Origin: CAUYXJ01 sp963577065
Lineage (GTDB): Bacteria > Chloroflexota > Dehalococcoidia > Tepidiformales > Tepidiformaceae
Direction: 5' to 3'
Length of the DNA: 24,634 nt
Assembly (NCBI GenBank): GCA_963577065.1
Contig: CAUYXJ010000044.1
Span: forward strand, 1 to 24,634
The translations under genes and the position numbers were made by a program. A model generated the notes under the pieces. It was not told the DNA's origin, ran no database searches, and saw nothing but the letters and a program-made list of their open reading frames with translations. Positions 1 to 8,131 of the stretch are shown in pieces; position 1 is the stretch's first letter; the number at the start of each line of letters is the position of its first letter.

Positions 1-78
1 CGCTCAAGCCTATCGCCCGAGCTGTTCGGAAAGAAGGCGGCGCGGCCGGCTGCCGGCGACCGCAGCGAGCCGCCCTGG

Positions 79-573
79 CTAGAGGTCGAAGGGGAACTCC
101 TGGCGTTGGGCCAGCCCGGAGAGCTCACCCACGGCCTCGTTTGCGTGCGCAATCACCTCGGGCGGGTAGCAATACTTGCGCTTGTGCGCCTCGAACTCCT
201 CGGCATCGAGCAGTTCGATCGTGCCGCTCGCGCGCACGGTGACATCGAGGTCGAGGTCCACGTAACGCAGCTCACCGGCCTCAAGTTTGGGGGGCGTGGT
301 CACGTTGCAGTACCAGAGCGCGGTGTCCTCGCCCGGCTCGGCGAGACGAAACACGTTGTACCAGCGGTCGCGCCAGAAGTGGACGAGGCTGTCGTAACGG
401 GAGCGGAACTCGCCCCGGCTCGTGAAGATGGGACCGCCCGCGGCGTAGTGGGCGGTCAGGAGCGATCCGTCGTCGGAAAGCACGCGCAGCTGTTGGATCC
501 AGTGCGCCTCGCCGTCGTACTTCGTCACCCGCAGAAGGAGGGAATCGCCGGGTGCTGCGATCGCACCGCTCAT
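79..573 (-). CDS. DUF402 (FomD-like) domain protein
   Basis: About 164 residues, close to the usual size of stand-alone DUF402 proteins. The family signature is visible: an aromatic-rich WYNVFRL stretch, a YCNVTTPP loop, the YVDLDLDV strand with its acidic residues, and a LLDAEEFEAHK segment near the C-terminus. Some characterised relatives are metal-dependent nucleoside di/triphosphate phosphatases, and FomD hydrolyses a nucleotidyl-phosphonate. The acidic DLDLD stretch fits such metal binding, but the substrate here is unknown. An ATG at 585 is possible. I prefer the ATG at 573 because the upstream ATG lies inside a -10-like TATGAT box and no ribosome binding site precedes either start. The stop codon sits at the edge of a CTAG sequence. 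Confidence is high for the family and low for the function. Confidence 0.85.
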   Translation of the reverse strand: MSGAIAAPGDSLLLRVTKYDGEAHWIQQLRVLSDDGSLLTAHYAAGGPIFTSRGEFRSRYDSLVHFWRDRWYNVFRLAEPGEDTALWYCNVTTPPKLEAGELRYVDLDLDVTVRASGTIELLDAEEFEAHKRKYCYPPEVIAHANEAVGELSGLAQRQEFPFDL

Positions 574-580
574 GCCGCGG

Positions 581-586
581 ATCATA
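581..586 (-). promoter_or_regulatory. -10 box of a probable leaderless promoter (DUF402 gene)
   Basis: TATGAT on the minus strand ends 7 nt before the ATG at 573, so transcription would start at or next to the start codon. No Shine-Dalgarno sequence is present and no clear -35 hexamer is visible. It matches the consensus TATAAT at five of six positions. Several other genes in this window show the same arrangement. Confidence 0.45.
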
Positions 587-653
587 CCCCGGCGGCAGAT
601 CAGTTTCGGGGCCTGTTACGTGAAGTCGCGCGATCCAACCCCGCACCGGGAGC

Positions 654-809
654 CTAGTCGTTGGCGAGTACGAGCCCGAGCACCGCCCCCAGGATAATCG
701 CAAGGCCGCCCAGGCCAACCACGAAGGCGAGCTGCAGCGTGCTGAATCGCGCCCGCACGTCGGAGTGCATCGGCGCTTCTTCGGGACCCTGATCGTCGCT
801 CTCGGCCAT
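654..809 (-). CDS. small single-pass membrane protein (51 aa)
   Basis: A short gene starting at an ATG preceded by a strong GGGGAGG ribosome binding site about 5 nt upstream. An in-frame start further upstream (899) would add a low-complexity, cysteine-containing stretch and is unlikely. The protein has an acidic N-terminal third (residues 2-13), an amphipathic stretch around SDVRARFSTLQ, and one strong transmembrane helix at about residues 25-48 rich in Leu, Val, Gly and Ile. It ends in AND. This resembles small membrane-anchored proteins of unknown role. It lies upstream of the DUF402 gene on the same strand with a gap of about 80 nt. I do not recognise a family. Confidence 0.6.
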   Translation of the reverse strand: MAESDDQGPEEAPMHSDVRARFSTLQLAFVVGLGGLAIILGAVLGLVLAND

Positions 810-925
810 CGTGCCCTCCCCGCGCCATTCTGCGCACTGGGGCGAGTTTGCGCACGCGGGCGGTAAGCTCCTCGTAGACTCAGGGCGGCCGGCAGACACC
901 AGAGGCCATGGCTACGGCCGCGGAC

Positions 926-995
926 TTGACCGCTTGGCAGCTGTAACTGAAGATACGTTCATCAAATTAGTATTCATCTTTACTTAGGGCAGGAG
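926..995 (+). promoter_or_regulatory. AT-rich promoter region and ribosome binding site for the ABC transporter operon
   Basis: The stretch 940-990 is clearly more AT-rich than its surroundings and lies between divergent genes. The best -10 candidate is TAGTAT at 968-973, which would leave a leader of about 20 nt. No convincing -35 sits 17 nt upstream of it; a TTGACC at 926-931 is too far away. The AGGAG at 991-995, 6 nt before the GTG at 1002, is a clear ribosome binding site and fixes that start. Confidence 0.4.
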
Positions 996-1001
996 ACCGC
1001 T

Positions 1002-1739
1002 GTGACGACGAACGGAACGACGCCCATTGACCTAGTCATCGACGCGACCGGCGTGGTCAAGACCTACTACACCGGGGAGGTCCAGGTGGAGGCGCTCCGT
1101 GGCGTCGACCTGCAAGTGCCCCGCGGCGAGATGGTCGCCGTCATGGGCCCTTCCGGCTGCGGGAAAACGACGCTCCTGAACTGCCTCTCCGGCCTCGACA
1201 CGTTCGACGCCGGACTCGTCCTCATCAACGGCCAGGACATCTCGCGCATGGCCGATAACCAGAAGACCGAGTTCCGGGCGAAGGGCATGGGCTTCGTCTT
1301 CCAGACCTATAACCTCTTGCCGGTCCTCTCATCCGCGGAGAACGTGGAGCTGCCTCTGATCGTCTCGGGCACGAAACCGCGGGTCGCGCGCGTACTCGCG
1401 CTCGCCGCGCTCGAACGCGTCGGCCTGCGCGAGTACGCCCGCCACCGCCCCGCGCAGCTGTCAGGCGGTCAGCGCCAACGCGTCACCGCGGCGCGGGCCG
1501 TCGTCAACAGCCCCGCGATCGTGTGGGCGGACGAGCCCACGGGGGCACTCGACTCAGGCACGGCGGGGGGAATCATGGACCTCCTGGTCGAGCTGAACGC
1601 AAGCGCGGACCAGACGCAGGTGATTGTCACGCACGCCCCCGAGGTCGCGGCTCGCTGCCACCGCACGATCTATATGGCGGACGGGCTCATCGAACGCGAA
1701 GAGGCCGTCCGCCCGATGACACCCGTGACCTCCGCGTAG
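1002..1739 (+). CDS. ABC transporter ATP-binding protein (LolD/MacB class)
   Basis: A 245-residue ATPase of the MacB/LolD type that energises FtsX-like permeases. All motifs are intact: Walker A GPSGCGKTT at 49-57, Q-loop Gln101 in FVFQTYNLLP, signature LSGGQRQR at 153-160, Walker B with Asp177-Glu178 in WADEPTGALDS, and H-loop His211. The QTYNLLP and TGALDS spellings are typical of this subfamily. The GTG start at 1002 is chosen because AGGAG lies 6 nt upstream. The permease gene follows after 6 nt, so the two should form one complex at the cytoplasmic membrane. Such mechanotransmission ATPases drive lipoprotein or lipid extrusion, peptide export or cell-wall hydrolase control; the sequence does not identify the substrate. 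Confidence 0.95.
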   Translation: MTTNGTTPIDLVIDATGVVKTYYTGEVQVEALRGVDLQVPRGEMVAVMGPSGCGKTTLLNCLSGLDTFDAGLVLINGQDISRMADNQKTEFRAKGMGFVFQTYNLLPVLSSAENVELPLIVSGTKPRVARVLALAALERVGLREYARHRPAQLSGGQRQRVTAARAVVNSPAIVWADEPTGALDSGTAGGIMDLLVELNASADQTQVIVTHAPEVAARCHRTIYMADGLIEREEAVRPMTPVTSA

Positions 1740-1745
1740 ACCGCC

Positions 1746-4700
1746 ATGGAAGAGCTATTTGGCGTCTCGATGAACACGATCGCGGGCGTCGCGATCGCGA
1801 TCACGCTGGGAATCTTCGTAGTCCTGCTGTACGTCGCCCTCCGCAACCCGGTGATGTTCAAGACGGGCTTGCGGAACATCCCCCGGCGGCGCACGCAGAC
1901 CGCCCTGATCATCTTCGGCCTGATGCTCGCCACGGTGATCATGACCGCCGCCTTCGGCACTGGCGACACGGTCGCCAGCACCGCCACAGACGACATCTAC
2001 GAGATCGCGGGCGAGACCGACATCCTCATCGAGTGGGACGTCGAGGGCTTCCCCCGGCCTGAGAACGAGCGGGTGATTCCCCTTACGGACCTTCAGTTCC
2101 TGCGCGAGCGCTTCGCCGGCGATCCAGATATTGACGGCTTCCTCGCCGCTATCGCGGAGACGCTGCCGGTCGTGAACCTGGCGACCCAGCTCAACGAAGC
2201 CTCGGCCACGATCGTCGCCTATGACACTTCGCAGGCCGCTCCCTTCGGTTCGTTGCGCGACCGCCACGGCGGTGTGGTCCTGCTCAAAGGCAACCAGATC
2301 GCGATCAATGAGGACCTCGCCCAGGAGATTGACGGTGAGGTCGGACATACGCTGATCCTGCTGTTCGAGGGCCGGCCGGTGGAGGTCGAGGTCGTCGCGA
2401 TCTCGCCCAACGGCTTCCTCAGCGGCGCCTTCGAGATAGGCGCGACCGAGTTCCCCGGCGGGGCCGTCGACTTCGACTTCCTCAGTGGGGTTCTGGGCCG
2501 CTCCGGCGACGCGGATGTGATCGCGGTGACGAACGTGGGGGGCGTCCGCAGCGGGCTGGAACGCTCGGACGCGGTCGAAGCGAAGCTGATCGAAGCACTC
2601 GCGGGGAAGCCCTACGAGGTCAATCCGCTGAAGGCCGACGGGATCGAGTTCGCACAGTTCATCGGAAGCATCTTCACGACGATCTTCGTGGTCTTCGGCC
2701 TTTTCTCGATCGCGGCGGGAATCCTGCTCATCTTCCTCATCTTTATCATGCTGGCCGCCGAGCGGAAGCCGGAGATGGGGATGGCGCGCGCGGTGGGGGC
2801 GAAACGGCGCCACCTCGTCGAGTCATTCCTGGCCGAGGGCATGGGCTACGACCTGGGCGCGGCCCTGGTCGGCCTGGTCGCGGGCATCGGCGTGGCCTTC
2901 GTGATGGTGGCACTCGTGAACTCGATCGCGGAGGAGGGGCTGGGGCTCCATCTACGGGTCAGTTTCACCGCGCGTAGCCTGATCGTTTCGTTCTGCATCG
3001 GCGTGATCACGACCTTCATCGTGATCTTCTTCGCCTCCGTACGCGCGAGCCGTCTGAACATCGTCGCGGCCATCCGCGACCTGCCACCGCCCGTCACGGC
3101 GAACCCCGAGGCCGCCACCTGGCGCGGCTACGTGCGCGCCACCCTCAACGCGGCCGTCGCCGGCGGCTATGTGATCGTGTTTGCGTTCGCGGCCTTCCGC
3201 CTGACGGAGCTCTCGGCCCTGTTCACCATCGGCCTGTTGTTCGCGCTGGTCGGGCCCTGGCTCTACGTCCTTCGCGGCCACAACTTTGGCGCTCCGCGAG
3301 ACGAGCGAACCGCTGGCCAGGGGATCCCCGTCTGGCCCTTCATCTTCCTCCCGCTGATTCCCTTCTACCTCGTCGCCCTGCTCCTCGTGCGCTTCACGCG
3401 GGACCGAAACCCGACTCCCGGGACGTGGCTCGTGGTCCTCGGAGTCCTGGTGCTGCCCTTGGGGCTTGCCCTCGCGGCGATGCAGAGCCGGGACCGCACA
3501 ATCGCTTGGGGAGCCGGGTTCGCCATGGTGGGCCTCGGACTCTCGGCCCTGTTCTTCGAGTGGACCTTCGCTTCCGACCGGGCCTTCTTCTTCGCGGCGG
3601 GCGTCTCGCTCGTGTTCCTCTGGGCAGCGCTCACCCTGCGCTACTTCCAGATCGCCGAGCGGGCTTCCTTCACCGTTGTCGCCAGCCTGCTTCTGGTCTT
3701 TTGGTATCTCTTCCCCACCGATGCCTTCAACTTCCTCACCGGTGAGCTCGAAGGGGACATCGAGATGTTCTTCATCAGCGGCATCGTGATGATCACCGCA
3801 GGGACCTTCCTCGTCGTCTACAACGCCGACATCATCCTGCCCGCCGTCGCCGCCGTTGGTGAGCGCTTCGGCCGCATCGTGCCTGCAGTCAAGACGGCCG
3901 TCGCCTATCCCCTCACCTCCCGCATGCGCACGGGGATGACCGTGATGATGATCGGGCTCATCACCTTCGCCCTGATCATGTTCTCGACGATCAACGAGAA
4001 CTTCGACCAGATCTTCTTCTCGGACGATGCCAAGGGTGGCTTCGATACGCAGGTGGTTGTGAACAGCAACAACCGCGTCGACGACCTCGTCGCCGCGCTG
4101 GACGAGCGGGGCGTGGACACCTCGCGGATCGAGTCGGCGAGCGAACTCCGCGTCGCCTTCGCGTTCGAAACCGAAATCGAAGATCCAGCGGAGCCCGGCG
4201 AGTTCAAGACGCTTACCGTGTTCGGCGCCAACGCCACCTTCTTTGAGCGCACGACCCTGGAGTTCAAGCGTCGCGCCGCCGGCTACGAGGACGACGCCGC
4301 CATCTGGGCTGCCGTCGCCAGCGATTCCAGCCTCGCCGTGGTGCCAACGTTTGGGAACGACGGCTTCGGCGGTGAGGACCTGCTCGAGCTGGACCTCGCG
4401 CTCGAGGAGGGCTTCGAGCCGTTCACGCTGACCTTCCGGGACCCGGGCACCGAAGCGCTCACGACCGTCACCGTGATCGGCCAGATCGACGATCCGAGCC
4501 AGGTCTTCTGGCCGGGCATCTTCGTCCAGCGCGCCACGCTGCTCGAAGCCTTCCCGGACTCCGACGCGCAGTTCTTCCTCCTCATGACCACGGGCGTAAC
4601 CGATCAGGAAGCATTCGCGAAATCGATTGAGGCAGGCCTCGTGCAGGCCTCCGCGGAGTCGCTGGAAAAGCTCCTCGACGACCAGCGCGCCGCCTCGAGC

Positions 4701-5108
4701 GGCTTCCTCCTGCTGTTCCAGGGATTCATGGGGCTGGGCCTGATCGTGGGAATCGCCGCGCTTGGCGTGATCGCGTTTCGCGCGGTCGTCGAGCGGCGGC
4801 AACAGATCGGGATGCTGCGCGCGATCGGCTATCAGCGTTCGATGGTGGCGCTCAGTTTCCTCTTCGAATCTGGTTTCGTCGCCCTCTCGGGCATCATCAT
4901 GGGGCTGGTGATGGGCGTCTCCTTCGCCTGGGTGCTGTTCACCTCGGGGGGCATCGACGACTCAGCCGAGGGCGCGAGTTTCGTGGTGCCCTGGATCCAG
5001 CTCGCGGTCATCTGCGGGATCGCGTTCTCAGCCTCGATGCTGATGACCTACTTCCCCGCGCGGAGCGCCTCGCGCATCGAGGTTGCAGAGGCGCTGCGCT
5101 ACGAATGA
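1746..5108 (+). CDS. large duplicated FtsX/MacB-type ABC permease (1120 aa)
   Basis: The membrane partner of the preceding ATPase. Visible layout: an N-terminal helix at about 10-31, then a MacB-like module with a helix at 51-70 after a basic NIPRRRTQ turn, an extracytoplasmic domain at 71-300, and an FtsX core of three helices at about 305-337, 368-393 and 410-432. A block of roughly eight helices follows (470-692). A second MacB/FtsX module has a helix at 729-748, an extracytoplasmic domain at 750-985 and helices at about 986-1012, 1036-1064 and 1079-1102. Each core carries the typical coupling motif: AERKPEMGMARAVGAKRR in the first and ERRQQIGMLRAIGYQRS in the second. It ends in VAEALRYE, a common end for this family. 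One chain thus supplies both transmembrane halves. The first ATG (1746) lacks a good ribosome binding site; an ATG at 1770 is an alternative start. The substrate is unknown. Confidence 0.92.
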   Translation: MEELFGVSMNTIAGVAIAITLGIFVVLLYVALRNPVMFKTGLRNIPRRRTQTALIIFGLMLATVIMTAAFGTGDTVASTATDDIYEIAGETDILIEWDVEGFPRPENERVIPLTDLQFLRERFAGDPDIDGFLAAIAETLPVVNLATQLNEASATIVAYDTSQAAPFGSLRDRHGGVVLLKGNQIAINEDLAQEIDGEVGHTLILLFEGRPVEVEVVAISPNGFLSGAFEIGATEFPGGAVDFDFLSGVLGRSGDADVIAVTNVGGVRSGLERSDAVEAKLIEALAGKPYEVNPLKADGIEFAQFIGSIFTTIFVVFGLFSIAAGILLIFLIFIMLAAERKPEMGMARAVGAKRRHLVESFLAEGMGYDLGAALVGLVAGIGVAFVMVALVNSIAEEGLGLHLRVSFTARSLIVSFCIGVITTFIVIFFASVRASRLNIVAAIRDLPPPVTANPEAATWRGYVRATLNAAVAGGYVIVFAFAAFRLTELSALFTIGLLFALVGPWLYVLRGHNFGAPRDERTAGQGIPVWPFIFLPLIPFYLVALLLVRFTRDRNPTPGTWLVVLGVLVLPLGLALAAMQSRDRTIAWGAGFAMVGLGLSALFFEWTFASDRAFFFAAGVSLVFLWAALTLRYFQIAERASFTVVASLLLVFWYLFPTDAFNFLTGELEGDIEMFFISGIVMITAGTFLVVYNADIILPAVAAVGERFGRIVPAVKTAVAYPLTSRMRTGMTVMMIGLITFALIMFSTINENFDQIFFSDDAKGGFDTQVVVNSNNRVDDLVAALDERGVDTSRIESASELRVAFAFETEIEDPAEPGEFKTLTVFGANATFFERTTLEFKRRAAGYEDDAAIWAAVASDSSLAVVPTFGNDGFGGEDLLELDLALEEGFEPFTLTFRDPGTEALTTVTVIGQIDDPSQVFWPGIFVQRATLLEAFPDSDAQFFLLMTTGVTDQEAFAKSIEAGLVQASAESLEKLLDDQRAASSGFLLLFQGFMGLGLIVGIAALGVIAFRAVVERRQQIGMLRAIGYQRSMVALSFLFESGFVALSGIIMGLVMGVSFAWVLFTSGGIDDSAEGASFVVPWIQLAVICGIAFSASMLMTYFPARSASRIEVAEALRYE

Positions 5109-5899
5109 GCACGCCCGAAGAGCGGCCGGAGCTGCGCGGCACGCAGCTCTTCGACCTCACCGGCCGCGTCGCGGCCGTGACGGGAGCGGGGCGGGGCCTG
5201 GGCCGCACGATGGCGCTCGCCCTCGCCGCGGCGGGGGCGGACCTCGTGCTCGCGAGCCGCACGCTCTCCGAGCTCGAGAGCTTGGCCGAAGAGATTCGGG
5301 GATTGGGGCGCCGGGCGCAGCCGGTCACGACCGACGTCACGTCCCCTTCGTCCTGCGAGGCGCTCGTCGAAGCGGCCGTGGATCGGCTGGGGCGCCTCGA
5401 CATCTTTGTGAACAACGCCGGCATCAATCTGCGCAAGCCGGTGCTCGATCTGACGATGGAGGAGTTCGAGCGAGTCGTCTCGATCAACCTCACCGGCTAC
5501 TTCAACGGCGCCCAAGCCGCAGGCCGCAGGCTGGTCGAGCAGGGCTCCGGGAAGGTCATCAATATCTCGAGCATTTTCTCGAGCGTGGCCCTGCCCGGGC
5601 AGGCCGCTTACGCCTCCTCGAAGGGCGCCATCGACCAACTCACCAAGGTGCTCGCGCTGGAGTGGGCGCCGCTCGGCGTGCAGGTGAACGCGCTCGCACC
5701 GACCTACTTCGAAACCGAGCTCACGCGGCCACTCTACGACGACCCCGAGCGCCGCGCGTTCATCACCGAACGCACCCCGATGGGGCGCTGGGGGCAGCCG
5801 CACGAGCTCGCCGGCGCGATCGTATTTCTCGCTAGCGACGCCAGCGACTTCGTCACCGGCCAGACCTTGCTCGTCGACGGCGGCTGGACCGCCTGGTAG
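5105..5899 (+). CDS. SDR family NAD(P)-dependent oxidoreductase
   Basis: A 264-residue classical short-chain dehydrogenase. The cofactor-binding glycine motif TGAGRGLG is at 26-33, the structural NNAG at 103-106, and the catalytic tetrad is Asn128, Ser156, Tyr169 and Lys173 (YASSK). The C-terminus VTGQTLLVDGGW is typical of the family. The wording around TYFETELTRPLYDDPE recalls gluconate 5-dehydrogenase-like SDRs, a weak hint at a sugar-acid or hydroxyacyl substrate. The start codon overlaps the permease stop as ATGA, so translation is probably coupled and the gene is the third member of the ABC operon. Why an oxidoreductase is coupled to an exporter is not evident. It ends 10 nt before a convergent gene. 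Confidence 0.93.
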   Translation: MSTPEERPELRGTQLFDLTGRVAAVTGAGRGLGRTMALALAAAGADLVLASRTLSELESLAEEIRGLGRRAQPVTTDVTSPSSCEALVEAAVDRLGRLDIFVNNAGINLRKPVLDLTMEEFERVVSINLTGYFNGAQAAGRRLVEQGSGKVINISSIFSSVALPGQAAYASSKGAIDQLTKVLALEWAPLGVQVNALAPTYFETELTRPLYDDPERRAFITERTPMGRWGQPHELAGAIVFLASDASDFVTGQTLLVDGGWTAW

Positions 5900-5909
5900 C
5901 GGGCGTCAG

Positions 5910-6311
5910 TTAGTCAGCGGGCTCGGCCGGCGACGGTTCCCAGAGCGTGAAGAAGTAGCCATCCGGCCCCATGAGCTGGCAGGTCCGGGCTCCGCCATCG
6001 TCGTGCGGTTCCTGGATGCTCACGGCCCCCAGCTCGAGGGCGCGGCGGTAGCGCTCCGCGACCGCTCCCACGCGAAGCCGGATCTCCGCCCCCACGCCCC
6101 TCGCCGCACCCTCCTCGCCGAGAGCGTCGAACCAGGGATGACCGCGGTACGACTCATCGGCGTGTAGCAGGATCTCGGCGCCGTCGATAACGAGCGCGGC
6201 GAAGCCGGGGTGGCGTTCCCGGGTGGCGGCCCCGAGGACGCCCTCGAGGAACGCGGCGAAGGCATCGAGATCGGTCGCCCAAAGGACGACGCTGAGGGCA
6301 GATTGGGGCAT
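5910..6311 (-). CDS. VOC (glyoxalase/bleomycin-resistance) family protein
   Basis: A 133-residue single-domain protein with the vicinal-oxygen-chelate pattern. It opens with a strand and helix, SVVLWATDLDAFAAFLEGVLG, continues through a central LVIDGAEILLHAD, and closes with the characteristic MGPDGYFFTLWEPSP. Members bind a metal and act as lyases, isomerases, dioxygenases or resistance proteins; the fold alone does not tell which. I chose the ATG at 6311. A TTG at 6326 is possible but adds only five residues. It lies about 90 nt downstream of the DUF35 gene on the same strand and may be the last gene of that transcript. Confidence 0.82.
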   Translation of the reverse strand: MPQSALSVVLWATDLDAFAAFLEGVLGAATRERHPGFAALVIDGAEILLHADESYRGHPWFDALGEEGAARGVGAEIRLRVGAVAERYRRALELGAVSIQEPHDDGGARTCQLMGPDGYFFTLWEPSPAEPAD

Positions 6312-6402
6312 CAGGCGGCTCGCCAATAAGTTTCCGTCAACTGTGCATGCACGACATTGTCATAAGCAACCGGTGGGCCTCGTCGAAGCCAAACCGAAGC
6401 CG

Positions 6403-6822
6403 CTAAACCGCTCGGACCGGCTGGAATCTCGGCACCGGCGCATCCCCCTCCCGTTCCCACACGACCTCCACCGGCAGCCCCACGGTTATGTCCGCATTAT
6501 CGACGCCGATCAGATTCGCGGGCAGCCGTGGCCCCTCGTCGAGCTCGATGACCGCAATGTTGTACGGCAGATCGGGCTCCCAGGCAGGGTGGTAGCGCTG
6601 GTGCATGACGGCGAACGTGTAGACCGTTCCGCGGCCGCTCGCTTCCTCCCATTCGTACCCCCCGCCAAGGCAGCTCGGGCAGTTCGGGGCGATGGGCAGG
6701 CGCAGCTCCGCGCAGCTGCTGCAGCGGGCGAGAAGCAGGCGTCCCTCCGCGCCCGCGGCGAAGAACGGTTCGGTGAGCTCGTCGGCTGCAGAGACGGGTT
6801 TCGTCGGGGCCTCGTCGTTCAT
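6403..6822 (-). CDS. DUF35 Zn-ribbon/OB-fold acyl-CoA-associated protein
   Basis: A 139-residue protein with an N-terminal helix (EPFFAAGAEGRLLLARC), a rubredoxin-like zinc ribbon with Cys34, Cys37, Cys48 and Cys51, and a C-terminal OB fold that begins with SGRGTVYTFAVMHQ, the typical family sequence. Proteins of this family dock onto thiolase-fold enzymes. Examples are ChsH2, the partner of the steroid side-chain aldolase Ltp2, and the archaeal thiolase/HMG-CoA synthase scaffold that channels acyl-CoA. Here the gene starts 5 nt after the stop of a thiolase-like gene, exactly the expected pairing, so the two very likely form a complex. The acyl-CoA substrate is not known. Confidence 0.92.
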   Translation of the reverse strand: MNDEAPTKPVSAADELTEPFFAAGAEGRLLLARCSSCAELRLPIAPNCPSCLGGGYEWEEASGRGTVYTFAVMHQRYHPAWEPDLPYNIAVIELDEGPRLPANLIGVDNADITVGLPVEVVWEREGDAPVPRFQPVRAV

Positions 6823-6827
6823 CGCAG

Positions 6828-8018
6828 TCAGCTCGCGTGCGGGCTCAGGACCAGGGCGGCGTGGTAGTTGAGCGCCCCGCCGTTGCCCGTCGAGAGGATG
6901 ACATCGTTCTCTTCGACCTGGCGGTCCCCGCCCTGGCTGCGGCCCTGGATGATCGCCTCACTGAGCGGCGTCATGCCCCACATGTAGTAGGACGAGAGCT
7001 GCCCACCGCCGGTGTTCGTCGGAAGCGAGCCGCCTGGGCCCAGCTTGCCGTCCTCCACGAAGGCGCCGCCCTCGCCCTTCTTGCAGAAGCCGTAGTCCTC
7101 GAGCGTCACGAGGACGGTATAGGTGTAGCAGTCATAGAGCTCGCAGACGTCGACGTCTTCGGGGCCGACGCCGGCCATGCCGAACGCCGTCTTCGCGGCG
7201 AACCGCGCGCCCGTCTCCGTCTCGGGCGAATCGCCCGCGCGGCGGGTGTCGCCGGGATGACCCTGGCCCATGCCCCACACGTAAACCGGGGGTTGGGGCA
7301 TCCCCGCGGCGCGGTCCGCGGGGCTCACGATCACGGCGACGGCGCCGTTCGAAACGAGGCAGCAGTCGAGCAGGTGGAGGGGCTCCACGATCCAACGCGA
7401 GGCGTGGTAGTCCTCGAGGGTGAGGGGGTCCTGCATCTTCGCCATCGGGTTCTTCGTCGCCCAGGCGCGTTCGGCCACAGCCACAGCACCGAGCTGATCC
7501 TGCGTCGTGCCGTAGAGGGCCATGTGGCGGCGAGCGGCGAGCGCGTAGGCGGTATTGGCGCCGAAGTGGCCGGCGCCGGCGGAGAGCCCCTGGATCCCCT
7601 GGGGCCCGCTGCGGCGCCCGGCGTTGCCGTAGGCCGCGGCCGCGGACCCACCTTCGCGCAAGGGCGCGTCCGCGAAGACGCAAACGACGTGCGTCGCCAT
7701 GCCGGCGTCGATCGCCATCGTCGCGTAGTGAACCATCTGGGCCGCGGTCGAGCCGGCCGCGTTCATGTGATTGAGGAGGCGTAGATCGCTCAGGCCGAGC
7801 GCATTCTGGAGGCCCAGGCCCAAGCCGTCGCCCTGGAAGCCCGTAATGCCCGCGTTTATGAGCAGGCCATCGATGTCGCTCTTCGCGAGGCCCGAATCGG
7901 CCAGCGCAAGGCGCACCGCGTCAACGGCGAAGTCCGTGGAGCTCTTGCCGTAGATGCGCCCCATTGGCGTGATGCCGAGTCCGGTGATTGCGGCCGCGCC
8001 CCGCAGTCTGTGTCCCAT
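6828..8018 (-). CDS. thiolase-fold (SCP2/Ltp2-like) protein lacking thiolase cysteines
   Basis: A 396-residue protein with the full thiolase fold and an SCP2-thiolase-like C-terminal half (ELYDCYTYT at about 293-301, LEDYGFCKKGEGG, NTGGGQLSSYYMWGMT). The residues required for thiolase chemistry are absent. The nucleophile loop reads NAAG at 86-89 where a Cys is expected. The C-terminal Cys-x-Gly position reads TGNGG at 377-381. The GHP histidine region reads SSYYMWG with Tyr344 and Tyr345. Ltp2-type steroid side-chain aldolases show the same losses and use tyrosines. A retro-aldol or acyl-CoA scaffold role with the adjacent DUF35 protein is therefore more likely than Claisen condensation; this is inference. 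The ATG at 8018 has no ribosome binding site but lies 9 nt from a TATACT box. Confidence 0.9.
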   Translation of the reverse strand: MGHRLRGAAAITGLGITPMGRIYGKSSTDFAVDAVRLALADSGLAKSDIDGLLINAGITGFQGDGLGLGLQNALGLSDLRLLNHMNAAGSTAAQMVHYATMAIDAGMATHVVCVFADAPLREGGSAAAAYGNAGRRSGPQGIQGLSAGAGHFGANTAYALAARRHMALYGTTQDQLGAVAVAERAWATKNPMAKMQDPLTLEDYHASRWIVEPLHLLDCCLVSNGAVAVIVSPADRAAGMPQPPVYVWGMGQGHPGDTRRAGDSPETETGARFAAKTAFGMAGVGPEDVDVCELYDCYTYTVLVTLEDYGFCKKGEGGAFVEDGKLGPGGSLPTNTGGGQLSSYYMWGMTPLSEAIIQGRSQGGDRQVEENDVILSTGNGGALNYHAALVLSPHAS

Positions 8019-8027
8019 GAGGGCGCG

Positions 8028-8033
8028 AGTATA
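8028..8033 (-). promoter_or_regulatory. -10 box of the thiolase-like/DUF35 transcript
   Basis: TATACT on the minus strand matches TATAAT at five of six positions and ends 9 nt before the ATG at 8018. The transcript would have a leader of two or three bases at most. No -35 hexamer close to consensus is seen 16-18 nt upstream. Confidence 0.5.
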
Positions 8034-8080
8034 CCCGGCTCAGGAACCCCCACGGCCCCGCCGCCGAAGGCGAGCTGTAG

Positions 8081-8109
8081 CCCCAGGCAAGAAGACCGGC
8101 CTGGCGGGG
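8081..8109 (-). other. GC-rich inverted repeat downstream of the MBL gene
   Basis: CCCCAGG at 8081-8087 pairs with CCTGG-c-GGGG at 8100-8109 (one bulged base) across a 12-nt loop. It lies about 40 nt beyond the stop of the minus-strand MBL gene and upstream of the thiolase-like promoter. It could end transcription, but there is no T-run, so a canonical intrinsic terminator is not supported. Confidence 0.3.
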
Positions 8110-8131
8110 AGGCTTGCCCACCGTCCCCGCT

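Noticed and set aside
1..82. Open reading frames entering from the left edge
   Set aside because: One plus-strand frame ends at TAG 80-82, sharing CTAG with the DUF402 stop, but its translation is arginine-rich and unconvincing. Another frame stays open to 657 only as an antisense shadow of the DUF402 gene. Too little sequence to call a gene.
2952..4802. 616-codon open frame on the minus strand opposite the permease
   Set aside because: Highly charged Glu/Arg/His-rich translation, typical of the antisense of a high-GC membrane protein gene; no ribosome binding site or domain.
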